Below the pieces are notes generated by a model. That model searched no databases. It was not told the origin of the DNA and saw nothing but the letters and a program-made list of their open reading frames with translations. Source: Nostoc sp. ATCC 43529 (lineage in GTDB: Bacteria; Cyanobacteriota; Cyanobacteriia; Cyanobacteriales; Nostocaceae). From it: a stretch of DNA of 64,000 bases. The position numbers were made by a program, and so were the translations under genes. Location: NCBI GenBank assembly GCA_003326205.1, contig LWTK01000048.1, positions 51,606-115,605 on the forward strand. Reading direction: 5' to 3'. Below, piece after piece: positions 8,592 to 17,562 of this stretch. Every line of letters begins with the position of its first letter. Position 1 is the first letter of the stretch.

Positions 8592-9032
8592 TTATTTTGC
8601 CTCTTCTGCATATATGTCCTGTTCTCTATTGATGAAAACCTCAGATAATGCCTGATAAGCTTCAGTCCAAGCCGCCATCACTTCCTCTGTTGCTGCTTCT
8701 TGCAAAACATCTTTCATTGCTTGCAATAAACTTTCTCCAACAATCGCATATTGTTCTGGAGTAACACGAGTCTCGACGTGACGATGGGCAATCTTTTCTA
8801 CCATCGATTTTAAAGCAGGCAAGTTATCAATTTGGTTAGCATAACTATAAACTGCTGTAGCTAATCTCGCAGGCTGAGAACCATCTGCTTGAGCAGACAT
8901 ATTAAATTGTTCTCTAATTTCTGGATGGTTTTGAAACATAATTTCATACATCCGAGTTGTGATTTGCTGACCATTTTTTTTCAAGACAGGCGCTGTAGAT
9001 TTAACGATATCTATTGTTTGTTGGCTAATCAT
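8592..9032 (-). CDS. Single-domain globin (flavohaemoglobin N-domain type)
   Basis: Heme protein of about 146 residues that closely resembles the globin half of Hmp: HPEIREQFNMS, LPALKSMVEKIAHRHVE (proximal His), the segment EQYAIVGESLL, and AYQALSEVFINREQDIY. It stops exactly where the FAD-reductase part of Hmp would begin, so it is a stand-alone globin. NO or O2 binding is the family expectation, with a separate reductase needed. I chose the ATG at 9030-9032; a GTG at 9047 would add VEKT. Monocistronic by its surroundings. Confidence 0.9.
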   Translation of the reverse strand: MISQQTIDIVKSTAPVLKKNGQQITTRMYEIMFQNHPEIREQFNMSAQADGSQPARLATAVYSYANQIDNLPALKSMVEKIAHRHVETRVTPEQYAIVGESLLQAMKDVLQEAATEEVMAAWTEAYQALSEVFINREQDIYAEEAK

Positions 9033-9257
9033 AGTTTTTTCAACCACTGAGAATATTGATTAATTACAATTTATTGTTTATTTCTAGCAGTTACTATGAG
9101 CTAGCTCATATATAGCAGGAGTCAAAATTGAGAGTTAAAGAGTCAGCCAGTAGAAAGAGTTACGGCTTTAGGTTAACGCACCAATATACAACCAAGTCAT
9201 GATGAAAATGTAAAATGCAACTGTGTAGATTAATAATTTCTCAGATATTGATTTAAT

Positions 9258-10691
9258 ATGCATACTATTACTCAAAAGTCAATAAAAAAAGCTTGGGCAG
9301 GTGCGATCGCCAAACCAGCAACAGAATTTCCCCCTACCCAATTACGAATTCTCTTTGGAAAAGTCCCAGATGGCTTGCGTGGTAGTCTTTACCGCAATGG
9401 CCCGGCGCGGCTAGAACGCGGTGGTGTCCGTGTGGGACACTGGTTTGATGGAGATGGTGCAATTCTTGGCGTCCACTTCACAGATGCAGGAGTGACGGCA
9501 GTTTATCGCTACGTGCAAACAGCAGAATATCAAGCTGAAAGTAAAGCAGATAAATTTCTTTATACTGTTTATGGTATGCACCCGCAAGGACCGATTTGGA
9601 AGCGCTGGAATCCCCAAATCAAGAATGCAGCTAATACTTCAGTTTTGGCTTTACCGCATAAACTGTTGGCTTTGTGGGAAGCAACTCAACCTTATGCCCT
9701 TGATTTAAAAACTCTAGAAACAAAGGGATTAGATGATTTAGGTGGTTTGGATAATGGATTACCTTATTCTGCTCATTACAAACGCGATCGACACACAGGA
9801 GAGATTTATAATTTTGGCATTAGTTTAGGAACTTCTATACAACTGAATCTCTACAAAAGTGATGCCTCTGGCAACATTATTCAAAAATCTGCATTTAAAT
9901 TAGACCGCTATTCAATAATACATGATTTTGTTTTAACTCAAAGATATTTAGTGTTTTTCATGCCGCCAATGCGGATGAAAATGCTGCCATTTTTACTAGG
10001 TTTAACTACTTTTAGCGACTCTTTATTATGGCAACCGCAGTTAGGAACTCAGGTGTTAATTTTTGACCGGGAAAACTTATCTTTAGTGAGTCGTGGCGAA
10101 ACCGATCCTTGGTTTCACTGGCATTTTGGTAATGGCTATGAAAATCAAGAAGATTCGGTGATTTTGGATGTGGTGCGATATTCAGATTTTCAACAAAGTA
10201 ATGAATATCTCAGAGAATTTGCAACTGGTGAAACACACACAGTTCCTCAAGGAAGATTATGGCAAGTGCATCTCAATCCTCAAACTGGCAAAGTGACAGC
10301 AACCAACGAAGTTATCGACCGCGTTTGTGAGTTTCCTGTAGTGCCGCCATCGCAAGTTGCACAACCTTGGCGTTATACTTATGTGGCATTGCTTCCCCAA
10401 AGAATGAATCCAGGTAAAGAATGGTTCAGTGCGATCGCTCGTTTTGATTACAAAACTGACACCCTGACTGAGGTAGACTTAGGAGAAAATATCTATACCT
10501 CAGAACCCATCTACGCCCAAGATAGCCAAAACCCCGAACAAGGTTGGGTGTTAATCGTAGTTTATGATGGTAATTCTGATAAGAGTGAAGTTTGGATATT
10601 TGATGGCGACCTAGATGCAGAACCAGTTTGTAAACTAGGATTACCCAGCGTGATTCCTCATACTTTCCACGGTACTTGGAACCCAGCGTAA
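9258..10691 (+). CDS. Carotenoid cleavage oxygenase (apocarotenoid oxygenase type)
   Basis: Non-heme Fe(II) dioxygenase that splits a polyene double bond of carotenoids or apocarotenals to retinal-like aldehydes. The 477-residue protein has all four iron-binding His motifs of the RPE65/CCD family in order: SAHYKRD, SIIHDFV, WFHWHFGNGYE and the C-terminal IPHTFHGTW. The N-terminal GSLYRNGPARLERGG and HWFDGDGA are family hallmarks. The length and sequence style match cyanobacterial ACO/Diox1 enzymes rather than NCED-like ones (family knowledge). No signal peptide is present. It stands alone between the globin and the DUF4336 gene. Confidence 0.93.
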   Translation: MHTITQKSIKKAWAGAIAKPATEFPPTQLRILFGKVPDGLRGSLYRNGPARLERGGVRVGHWFDGDGAILGVHFTDAGVTAVYRYVQTAEYQAESKADKFLYTVYGMHPQGPIWKRWNPQIKNAANTSVLALPHKLLALWEATQPYALDLKTLETKGLDDLGGLDNGLPYSAHYKRDRHTGEIYNFGISLGTSIQLNLYKSDASGNIIQKSAFKLDRYSIIHDFVLTQRYLVFFMPPMRMKMLPFLLGLTTFSDSLLWQPQLGTQVLIFDRENLSLVSRGETDPWFHWHFGNGYENQEDSVILDVVRYSDFQQSNEYLREFATGETHTVPQGRLWQVHLNPQTGKVTATNEVIDRVCEFPVVPPSQVAQPWRYTYVALLPQRMNPGKEWFSAIARFDYKTDTLTEVDLGENIYTSEPIYAQDSQNPEQGWVLIVVYDGNSDKSEVWIFDGDLDAEPVCKLGLPSVIPHTFHGTWNPA

Positions 10692-10899
10692 AAATTAAAA
10701 GTTAGGAGTTATAACTTAAGAGTTAGGAATGAGAATTAAAAATAATTCAAAATATTTCTATGGAAAAATCGCATTTCTTGAACTCTTACTCTTTGCGTCT
10801 CTGCGTCTCTGCGTGACACTAATTTATATTTTCACTCAACAACCCCAAAATATAATATCCTATTAAAATTTGAGCAGGGAATTTGGAGGGAATCGCACA

Positions 10900-12129
10900 G
10901 TGGTTGATGATGAACGCATAGTCAATGCAGAACAGATTCATCCAAGGGACTTTTCCTGGCGATTATGGCCTCTTGTGCCACTCTACCCATACGGTAGGCG
11001 GCGCACAATCCGCAAAGAAGTCCTCAAGGATACAATCTGGAATTTTGACCAAATTCAGGGCATTTTTTACGTTGTTGTGCCAATTCGCATGACTGTGGTT
11101 AAGCTTCAAACAGGCGGTCTTTTAGTTTATGCCCCTGTTGCGCCTACCCTGGAGTGCATCAGGCTTGTGAATGAGTTGGTAGCCGAACATGGTAATGTGA
11201 AATACATCATCCTGCCAACTGTCTCCGGTCTAGAACACAAGGTTTTCGTCGGCCCCTTCGCCAGATATTTTTCCACTGCACAGGTGTTTGTAGCCCCGAA
11301 TCAATGGAGTTTCCCGCTAAATCTCCCCCTTAGTTGGCTTGGCTTACCTGCAAAACGCACTCAGTTACTTCCAGAAGATAGCAGCAAAACACCCTTTGCT
11401 GATGAGTTTGATTATGCCATGCTCGGCCCGATTAATCTTGGTTCTGGTCGGTTTGCGGAAGTTGCTTTTTTTCACAAGCGATCGCATTCTCTCCTAGTAA
11501 CAGATTCAGTACTTTCCATTCCAGAAGATCCGCCTGCGATCGTCCAATTAGATCCATATCCGTTATTATTTCATGCCAAGGATAATGCTTGTGACATTGT
11601 TACAGACATTCAGGCAAATCGCCGCAAGGGATGGGGGCGTATCTGCTTGTTTGCTTTATACTTTAAACCAAGCGGTTTAGAAATACGTCCTTGGGGTAAG
11701 GTGTTCCAAGATGCCCTCAAAGCATCAGAACGCTCGAAAAAAGCTTATTTTGGATTGTATCCCTTTAAATGGCAGGACTGGCAGCGATCGTTTGAAGCCT
11801 TACGGGGTAACGGTCGGTTGTTTGTAGCACCAATTTTACAGACACTAATTCTCAACCGCGCACCGAAAGAAACCATCGAGTGGGCTGATAAAGTTGCCAG
11901 TTGGGACTTCGAGTGGATTATTCCTTGCCACTTTGATGCGCCGATTAAAGCCCAGCCTTATCAGTTTCGTCAAGCTTTCTCATTCTTAGAAAAACAGCCT
12001 AGTTTTGGTGCCGGTGTGTTTAACAGTAACACCTATCCGTTACCAGAAGAGGATTTTAAAACACTTAAGGAAATCGACGTAAGTTTAAATAAATTTAGCA
12101 TCGTCCCGCCAGCCAAGGAGAAGGTGTAG
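10900..12129 (+). CDS. DUF4336 domain protein
   Basis: A 409-residue protein of the DUF4336 family, found in cyanobacteria and plastid-bearing eukaryotes, whose fold has been related to metallo-beta-lactamases. Visible features are the N-terminal RLWPLVPLYPYGRRRTIRKEV, a strand-rich core (FYVVVPIRMTVVKLQTGGLLVYAPVAPT) and IIPCHFDAPIKA near the C-terminus. A complete HxHxDH metal motif is not seen. I use the GTG at 10900 because GGAGGG sits nine bases upstream. A TTG ten codons further upstream is unlikely. It probably forms its own transcript, ending at the palindrome at 12179-12206. Biochemical role unknown. Confidence 0.8.
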   Translation: MVDDERIVNAEQIHPRDFSWRLWPLVPLYPYGRRRTIRKEVLKDTIWNFDQIQGIFYVVVPIRMTVVKLQTGGLLVYAPVAPTLECIRLVNELVAEHGNVKYIILPTVSGLEHKVFVGPFARYFSTAQVFVAPNQWSFPLNLPLSWLGLPAKRTQLLPEDSSKTPFADEFDYAMLGPINLGSGRFAEVAFFHKRSHSLLVTDSVLSIPEDPPAIVQLDPYPLLFHAKDNACDIVTDIQANRRKGWGRICLFALYFKPSGLEIRPWGKVFQDALKASERSKKAYFGLYPFKWQDWQRSFEALRGNGRLFVAPILQTLILNRAPKETIEWADKVASWDFEWIIPCHFDAPIKAQPYQFRQAFSFLEKQPSFGAGVFNSNTYPLPEEDFKTLKEIDVSLNKFSIVPPAKEKV

Positions 12130-12178
12130 GAAAAAACGCAAAATAGTTCCAAGTTAGAAGTAAAGAATTCCCCACTGT

Positions 12179-12206
12179 GTAGAGACGCGATTAATCGCGT
12201 CTCTAC
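12179..12206. repeat. 28-bp perfect palindrome GTAGAGACGCGATT...
   Basis: GTAGAGACGCGATT is followed directly by its exact reverse complement. This is a dispersed cyanobacterial palindrome. Its position 50 bases after the DUF4336 stop also suits a transcript 3'-end hairpin, though there is no T-run. Confidence 0.7.
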
Positions 12207-12318
12207 CCACTCCCCATTGAATATCAGTGGTAAACTAAAACAACTTTCATAAAAAGTCAATAAGTCTTTATTTTCGTTAGAGTTGGGATAATAATCAAAG
12301 TGTGAGGATTGATACTAA

Positions 12319-13917
12319 ATGCGAGTATTGCTGGTGTATCCAATATTTCCCAAAACCTTTTGGTCATATGAAAAAATTTTGGAATTAGTCGATCGCAAGG
12401 TTTTATTACCACCTCTAGGTTTAGTAACAGTAGCAGCAATTCTGCCCCAAGAATGGGAATTTAAGCTAGTAGATCGCAACATTCGTCCAGCAACAGAACA
12501 GGAATGGGCGTGGGCAGATCTAGTAATCTTGTCAGCGATGATTGTCCAAAAACAAGATTTACTCGACCAAATCCAAGAAGCAAAGCGGCGTGGCAAGTTG
12601 GTTGCAGTCGGCGGCCCTTACCCGACTTCTGTACCTCACGAAGTGCAAAATGTGGGTGCAGATTTCCTAATTCTGGATGAAGGCGAAATCACTTTGCCGA
12701 TGTTTATTGAGGCAATTCAAAGGGGAGAAACTTCTGGGACTTTCCGCGCCACAGAAAAACCAGATGTCACAAGCACACCAATACCCCGCTTTGATTTATT
12801 AGAATTGGATGCCTATGATATGATGTCCGTGCAGTTTTCGCGGGGATGTCCCTTCCAGTGCGAATTTTGTGACATCATTGTTCTCTACGGCCGCAAACCA
12901 CGTACCAAAACCCCAGCCCAACTTTTAGCAGAATTAGATTACCTCTATGAACTAGGTTGGCGGCGGGGTGTGTTCATGGTGGATGATAACTTCATTGGCA
13001 ACAAACGCAATGTGAAATTGTTGCTAAAAGAGTTAAAAGTATGGATGGCAGAACATCAATATCCCTTCCGATTTGACACCGAAGCTTCAGTTGACTTGGC
13101 ACAAGATCCAGAATTGTTAGAGTTGATGGTTGAGTGCGGTTTCTCGGCGGTGTTTTTGGGCATTGAAACACCAGATGAAGATAGTTTGCAACTAACCAAA
13201 AAATTCCAAAATACTCGCAATTCTTTAACTGATGCCGTGCAAACCATCATCAAAGCTGGATTGCGCCCGATGGCAGGGTTTATTATTGGATTTGATGGCG
13301 AAAAAGCCGGTGCAGGCGATCGCATTGTCCGCTTTGCAGAAGAAGCAGCAATTCCTTCAACTACCTTTGCCATGTTACAAGCGTTACCCAATACCGCGCT
13401 GTGGCATCGCCTGAAAAAAGAAGGACGACTCCGGGAAAATCAAGATGGCAACATCAACCAAACAACTTTGATGAACTTTCTTCCTACCCGTCCTTTAGAA
13501 GAACTTGCCAGAGAATATATTGAGGCATTTTGTACTTTATACGACCCAGTGAAATACTTGGATCGCACCTACCGCTGCTTTTTGATGATGGGTTTACCAA
13601 GTTGGAAAGCACCAGCTAAAATGCCAGAGTTGGTAGTTGTAAAAGCCTTGTTAATTGTGATTTGGCGACAAGGAATCAAACGCGAAACTCGTTGGAAATT
13701 CTGGCATCATTTATTTAGCATTCTCAAACGTAACCCTGGAGTTATTGAGCATTACATTGCCGCTTGTGCCCACAACGAGCATTTTCTAGAATATCGCCAA
13801 ATTGTCCGCGATCAAATTGAAAGTCAGCTAGCAGAATATCTGGCGCAGGGTGTAGAAAAACCCTATGTGCCAGTTGAGGAAAAAGCAGAGGAAAAAACTG
13901 AAGCCGCAGTTAGTTAA
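12319..13917 (+). CDS. B12-binding-domain radical SAM protein (DUF4070 type)
   Basis: Radical SAM enzyme of 532 residues. An N-terminal Rossmann-like cobalamin-binding domain (about residues 1-140; LVYPIFPKTFW, VAVGGPYPTSVP, ADFLILDEGE) is followed by the SAM barrel with the CxxxCxxC cluster motif RGCPFQCEFCDI. The MVDDNFIGNKRN, LGIETPDEDSL and MAGFIIGFDGE segments typify this subfamily, and a long helical C-terminal region follows. Such proteins are widespread in cyanobacteria; related ones act in hopanoid methylation or lipid modification. The substrate cannot be read from sequence. No partner genes are adjacent; repeats follow. Confidence 0.88.
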   Translation: MRVLLVYPIFPKTFWSYEKILELVDRKVLLPPLGLVTVAAILPQEWEFKLVDRNIRPATEQEWAWADLVILSAMIVQKQDLLDQIQEAKRRGKLVAVGGPYPTSVPHEVQNVGADFLILDEGEITLPMFIEAIQRGETSGTFRATEKPDVTSTPIPRFDLLELDAYDMMSVQFSRGCPFQCEFCDIIVLYGRKPRTKTPAQLLAELDYLYELGWRRGVFMVDDNFIGNKRNVKLLLKELKVWMAEHQYPFRFDTEASVDLAQDPELLELMVECGFSAVFLGIETPDEDSLQLTKKFQNTRNSLTDAVQTIIKAGLRPMAGFIIGFDGEKAGAGDRIVRFAEEAAIPSTTFAMLQALPNTALWHRLKKEGRLRENQDGNINQTTLMNFLPTRPLEELAREYIEAFCTLYDPVKYLDRTYRCFLMMGLPSWKAPAKMPELVVVKALLIVIWRQGIKRETRWKFWHHLFSILKRNPGVIEHYIAACAHNEHFLEYRQIVRDQIESQLAEYLAQGVEKPYVPVEEKAEEKTEAAVS

Positions 13918-13975
13918 ATGTAGTAACGGTTAATAGGTAAAAGTGAAAAAATTACTTATTAGCCGTTACCAAAGA

Positions 13976-14283
13976 AAGGCAGAGGGCAGAAGGCAGAAGG
14001 CAGGAGGCAGAAGGCAGAAGGCAGAAGGCAGGAGGCAGAAGGCAGGAGGCAGAAGGCAGAAGGAAGAAAATACATTTTTTGCCCTCTGCCATAGGTTTTA
14101 AAGCCCCTAGATTTATTTATGAAAAAAATAAAAATATTTTTTCCGAGACGCACAGCGCTTTTTAAAAAGACGTTCATTATAAATCCCCTAAATTTATTTA
14201 TGGGGATTCCTCCTGCCTCCTGCCTCCTGCCTCCTGCCTCCTACCTCCTGCCTCCTGCCTCCTGCCTCCTGCCTTCTGTCTGT
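13976..14283. repeat. Two opposed heptanucleotide repeat blocks
   Basis: The roughly 385 bases between the radical SAM gene and the membrane-protein gene hold GGCAGAA/GGCAGGA repeats (13976-14062) and, in the other orientation, TGCCTCC repeats (14208-14275). The transcript could fold the two blocks together into a very long hairpin. A short minus-strand frame across them consists of repeat-encoded peptide and is not a gene. Confidence 0.8.
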
Positions 14284-14302
14284 TTCCTGCTATAAATTGA
14301 AA

Positions 14303-15385
14303 CTACTTTACAACAATACGCTTAAAATAATACTCTCCTAATTTAAGTAGCACAGGAAGAAGTGGTGTAACTACAGAAAGCAAGTATTGACGAAAGGTTG
14401 TAACATCAAAAGGCCACACAGGAAATTCATTAGTCAATGTGTAGAGAGAACGCAATTCTTGAAGTTTAGCAGTTTCTTTTTTCAAAGCTTCTGCATCGCT
14501 ACTCAAGCTTTTTTGAATCTGCACATAATCTGCTTGAAACTGCTTGGCAATGTCACTTAGTAATTCTTCTTTAGCTTTTCTCATGCCTTTGCGGGCTGCA
14601 AGGAGAGGGCCAAAAAAGCATATTAACGATATGGGAATGTAGAGTAGAATTATAAAATTAAAATACCAGTATTCCTGCGCTATTCCTTGAGTAATAAATT
14701 GATACTTACTTAGTGTTATCATCGTGCCAATTATAGCCGCTAGGTAAGCTGTATTTAGGGAATATTGACTTAACTGACTCAACCCACCACAGCGATCGGG
14801 ATGGAGTGGGTTGATATTAAGTCGCTTATTACCTAAAAGTTCATGCAATAACCAAACATTAGTCGTTAGGTTCAGCACCAGTACAGCGCCTGCATAAAAT
14901 ATTGCCACAGCGTTAATTGCACCGGTCAGGGCAGGAATTCCTCCATCAGATCCCGTCCAGTTGTAAACATCTTGCTGTACAGAGAAATACCAGATTCCAA
15001 AAGCGATCGCTGTTCCTAACGCCAAAAATTGACGCCAGGACTTTTGGTAAGGCAATAATACGAACTTTATTTCTGCTTCGGTAGTATCAACAATATCTGA
15101 TTTTTCCAGGTAGTCAATTAGCTGATAAATTCCCTTAAATGACCACAGGTAGTAGCCAAAGATGACTGGATTAAGCAAGCATATCCACACCCAAGCAAAC
15201 CAATCCTGTAGCAATCCTAAGTGTTTTTCAGGCAAGATCAACGTCTTGGTTACCGTAGCAGCAATTAAATAAAAGGCAGATGTAATCAAGATTGAGAGGA
15301 TTCCTAAACCGACAGGTGTCAGTTGGCACTTGTCAATTAACCAACGGGCTACAGGATCAGCACGATAAAAGTCTTGCTCTTGCAT
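14303..15385 (-). CDS. Multi-spanning membrane protein, unknown function
   Basis: A 360-residue protein with about six hydrophobic segments: residues 26-50, 63-85, 118-138, 150-172, 208-228 and 240-263. A charged, partly coiled-coil cytoplasmic stretch (about 265-315, RKAKEELLSDIAKQF...) and a final hydrophobic helix follow. A conserved-looking HPDRCGGLSQLSQ motif lies in a loop after the fourth helix. I do not recognise an enzymatic family. Co-directional with, but about 85 bases downstream of, the LeuA-like gene. Confidence 0.75.
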   Translation of the reverse strand: MQEQDFYRADPVARWLIDKCQLTPVGLGILSILITSAFYLIAATVTKTLILPEKHLGLLQDWFAWVWICLLNPVIFGYYLWSFKGIYQLIDYLEKSDIVDTTEAEIKFVLLPYQKSWRQFLALGTAIAFGIWYFSVQQDVYNWTGSDGGIPALTGAINAVAIFYAGAVLVLNLTTNVWLLHELLGNKRLNINPLHPDRCGGLSQLSQYSLNTAYLAAIIGTMITLSKYQFITQGIAQEYWYFNFIILLYIPISLICFFGPLLAARKGMRKAKEELLSDIAKQFQADYVQIQKSLSSDAEALKKETAKLQELRSLYTLTNEFPVWPFDVTTFRQYLLSVVTPLLPVLLKLGEYYFKRIVVK

Positions 15386-15470
15386 ACTGTTTATTAAAAC
15401 GAATATGCTATATTGTCATCCTTTTTTCTGATTATTATTCAAAATTATACTTATGTTTATTTGTGTCTAC

Positions 15471-16322
15471 TTATATTATCGATTTTGTCTTTCCAATCCC
15501 AGTTATTTGAAAAATTAGCTCTGCTGCTTTACTCATTAACGAAGTGTTAATTTCAAGTTGATAATTATCTTGTTTTAAAACTTCTGTTACAACTTTCGCC
15601 AAATCTGCATTACCTTTCCTCGCACCCAAACCATTAATTGCACATTCAATTTGCCTCACACCACAACTTAAAGCGATGAGTGAATTCTCTACCGCCATGC
15701 TCAAGTCATCATGACAGTGTACTGAAACTACAACTTCATTAATATTGGGCACTCGATTAAAAATCATTTGCAGAAGTTGTGAAAACTCTTGTGGCGATGC
15801 TAAACCTAAACTATCAGGAATGCTAACAGTCGTAGCACCACTTTTAATTGCAGTTTCAATAGATTTACACAAAAAATCAGGCTCACTTCTAGGAGCATCA
15901 AAAGCACTCCATTCTACATAGTCACAGTAATTGCGTGCTAGAGATATGCTATCTTTGATTGTTGCTAATACTTCTTCTTTGCTTAATTTAGATTGATTTT
16001 TCAGATTTACCGGAGTATAAGTGTGAATTCTACCTCTGATAGCCGGTTTAATTGCTTCAGCAACAGCCGTTATTTCATTTGGATTTGAACTCGCTAGCCC
16101 ACAAATAACAGAATTTTTAATTATTTGAGAAACCTGAAATACTTCATTAAAATCTTTTTGAGAACTTCCTGGATAACCAACTTCAATAATATCTACTCCC
16201 ATCTGTTCGAGTAATTGGGAGATTGTAATTTTTTGTTGCAAATTCATTTTGACACCAGGCGTCAATTCTCCATCACGCATAGTAGTATCAAAAATAATTA
16301 CTTTGTTATTATTTTTTAACAT
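15471..16322 (-). CDS. Short LeuA/homocitrate-synthase-like acyl transferase
   Basis: HMGL-like TIM-barrel enzyme that should condense acetyl-CoA with a 2-oxo acid. The 283-residue protein carries the catalytic set: DTTMRDGE (Arg16, Asp17), metal ligands His202 and His204 in VHCHDDLSMAVENS, and Asn238 in GLGARKGNADL. It lacks the C-terminal LeuA regulatory dimer domain and most of the linker, so it is roughly half the size of housekeeping 2-isopropylmalate synthase and would escape leucine feedback. It could be a paralogue for chain extension of an unusual 2-oxo acid, possibly feeding the adjacent PKS locus (inference). No frameshift is seen. Confidence 0.8.
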   Translation of the reverse strand: MLKNNNKVIIFDTTMRDGELTPGVKMNLQQKITISQLLEQMGVDIIEVGYPGSSQKDFNEVFQVSQIIKNSVICGLASSNPNEITAVAEAIKPAIRGRIHTYTPVNLKNQSKLSKEEVLATIKDSISLARNYCDYVEWSAFDAPRSEPDFLCKSIETAIKSGATTVSIPDSLGLASPQEFSQLLQMIFNRVPNINEVVVSVHCHDDLSMAVENSLIALSCGVRQIECAINGLGARKGNADLAKVVTEVLKQDNYQLEINTSLMSKAAELIFQITGIGKTKSII

Positions 16323-16622
16323 ATTGAGTAGAAAAAGCGATCGCTCAGCCGAAATACAGAGAAAAAATTTTTTGAGGAACTGGACGAAGAAGCAATTAAT
16401 ACGATGTTAAACCTTGATAAAGGTAACTCTTAACTCTTAAGGTTAGGATCTGGGTTTAAAACCCCGCCCAACACAATCGCCCCTTCAGGGCGGGGCTTGT
16501 GACCCACCGATGGGTCCTTGGAAACGGAACAGCCAACAAATCCTAATATCTCAATCCACATTTTTACTGTTGCCTGCTGCCTGTTCCCTCGACCGAAGGT
16601 CGGTGAGTTTGACTGCATCTAA
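16323..16622. other. Intergenic region with GC-rich palindromic repeat
   Basis: About 300 bases containing a GC-rich inverted repeat around 16458-16500 (ACCCCGCCC and GGGCGGGG arms, with an internal GCCCCTTCAGGGC). It lies between the LeuA-like gene and the propeller gene. A 62-codon minus-strand frame across it is repeat sequence and not supported as a gene. Confidence 0.5.
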
Positions 16623-17507
16623 TCAATTTATTGTCGATGCAGAAATTTGAGAAAAGATTAAAACAGCAGCGTTTTGCAGTCCTCCACTACCAGAGGGAAT
16701 AAAGGTGTCAATGAAAGCTCCGGTCTGGGCATTGTAGCGTAAAATGCTATTGTTGCCAAAGCTACTAACATAGAGGTTGCGATCGCATCCACCAAACATC
16801 ACACCAACTGGGCATTGTAGCCCACCACTACCAGGGGGAATAAAGGCATCAATGAAGGTTCCAGTCTGACCATCGTAGCGCAAGACACTATCAGTGTTTT
16901 CACTGCCAACGTAGAGGTTTCCATCTGGCCCAAAGGTTAAAACAGAAGGAATAGACAGTCCACCACTACCAGAGGCTACAAAAGCATCAATGAAAGCTCC
17001 GGTCTCACCGTTATAGCGGAGAATGCTGTTGTTGACCCTACTGCTGACATATAGATTATTGTCTGGCCCAAAAACTAAACCAGAGGGTTGGTTTAGTTCA
17101 CCCCTATCAGAAGGGACAAACGCATCAACGAAATCTCCAGTTTGACCATCATAGCGCAGAACACTATTAGTGTTCATACTGCTGACGTAGAGGTGATTAT
17201 CTGGCCCAAAAACCAAACCAGTAGGGGTGTTTAGTCCGCCACTATTAGAGGATACAAAGACATCAATAAAGGCTCCAGTCTGACCATCATAGCGAAGAAC
17301 ACTACTATCACCAAAGCTACTTACGACATAAAGGTTGTTATCTGGCCCTAAGGTTAAACCTACGGGGGTGGATAACCCGCCACTGCTACTGGAAACAAAG
17401 ATGTCGATGAAATTTCCAGTCTTTTGATCGTAGCGTAAAATACTTTTGTTACCAAAACCACCAACAAGTAAATATTCTGGAGACTCTACAGAAGTTAAAG
17501 AAGTCAT
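16623..17507 (-). CDS. NHL/Vgb-like six-repeat beta-propeller protein (no signal peptide)
   Basis: The 294-residue protein is made almost entirely of six repeats of about 44 residues with consensus GLxFGPDNNLYVSSxxxN-SVLRYDGQTGAFIDxFVxSGSGGL. This predicts a six-bladed propeller like SMP-30, NHL or streptogramin lyase. It starts directly with the first blade and has no export signal. A secreted paralogue with the same repeat lies at 39090-40166, on the other side of the PKS locus. The gene is downstream of and co-directional with the FabF-like gene (55 bases apart). Propellers of this shape include lactonases, but no catalytic site can be assigned here. Confidence 0.8.
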   Translation of the reverse strand: MTSLTSVESPEYLLVGGFGNKSILRYDQKTGNFIDIFVSSSSGGLSTPVGLTLGPDNNLYVVSSFGDSSVLRYDGQTGAFIDVFVSSNSGGLNTPTGLVFGPDNHLYVSSMNTNSVLRYDGQTGDFVDAFVPSDRGELNQPSGLVFGPDNNLYVSSRVNNSILRYNGETGAFIDAFVASGSGGLSIPSVLTFGPDGNLYVGSENTDSVLRYDGQTGTFIDAFIPPGSGGLQCPVGVMFGGCDRNLYVSSFGNNSILRYNAQTGAFIDTFIPSGSGGLQNAAVLIFSQISASTIN

Positions 17508-17562
17508 GAGTGTATCTCACTTTTTCAGTAATAAGCTAAATATTTGTACTGATAACAAGATT

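Noticed and set aside
16430..16618. 62-codon minus-strand gene
   Set aside because: Consists of GC-rich dispersed repeat sequence.
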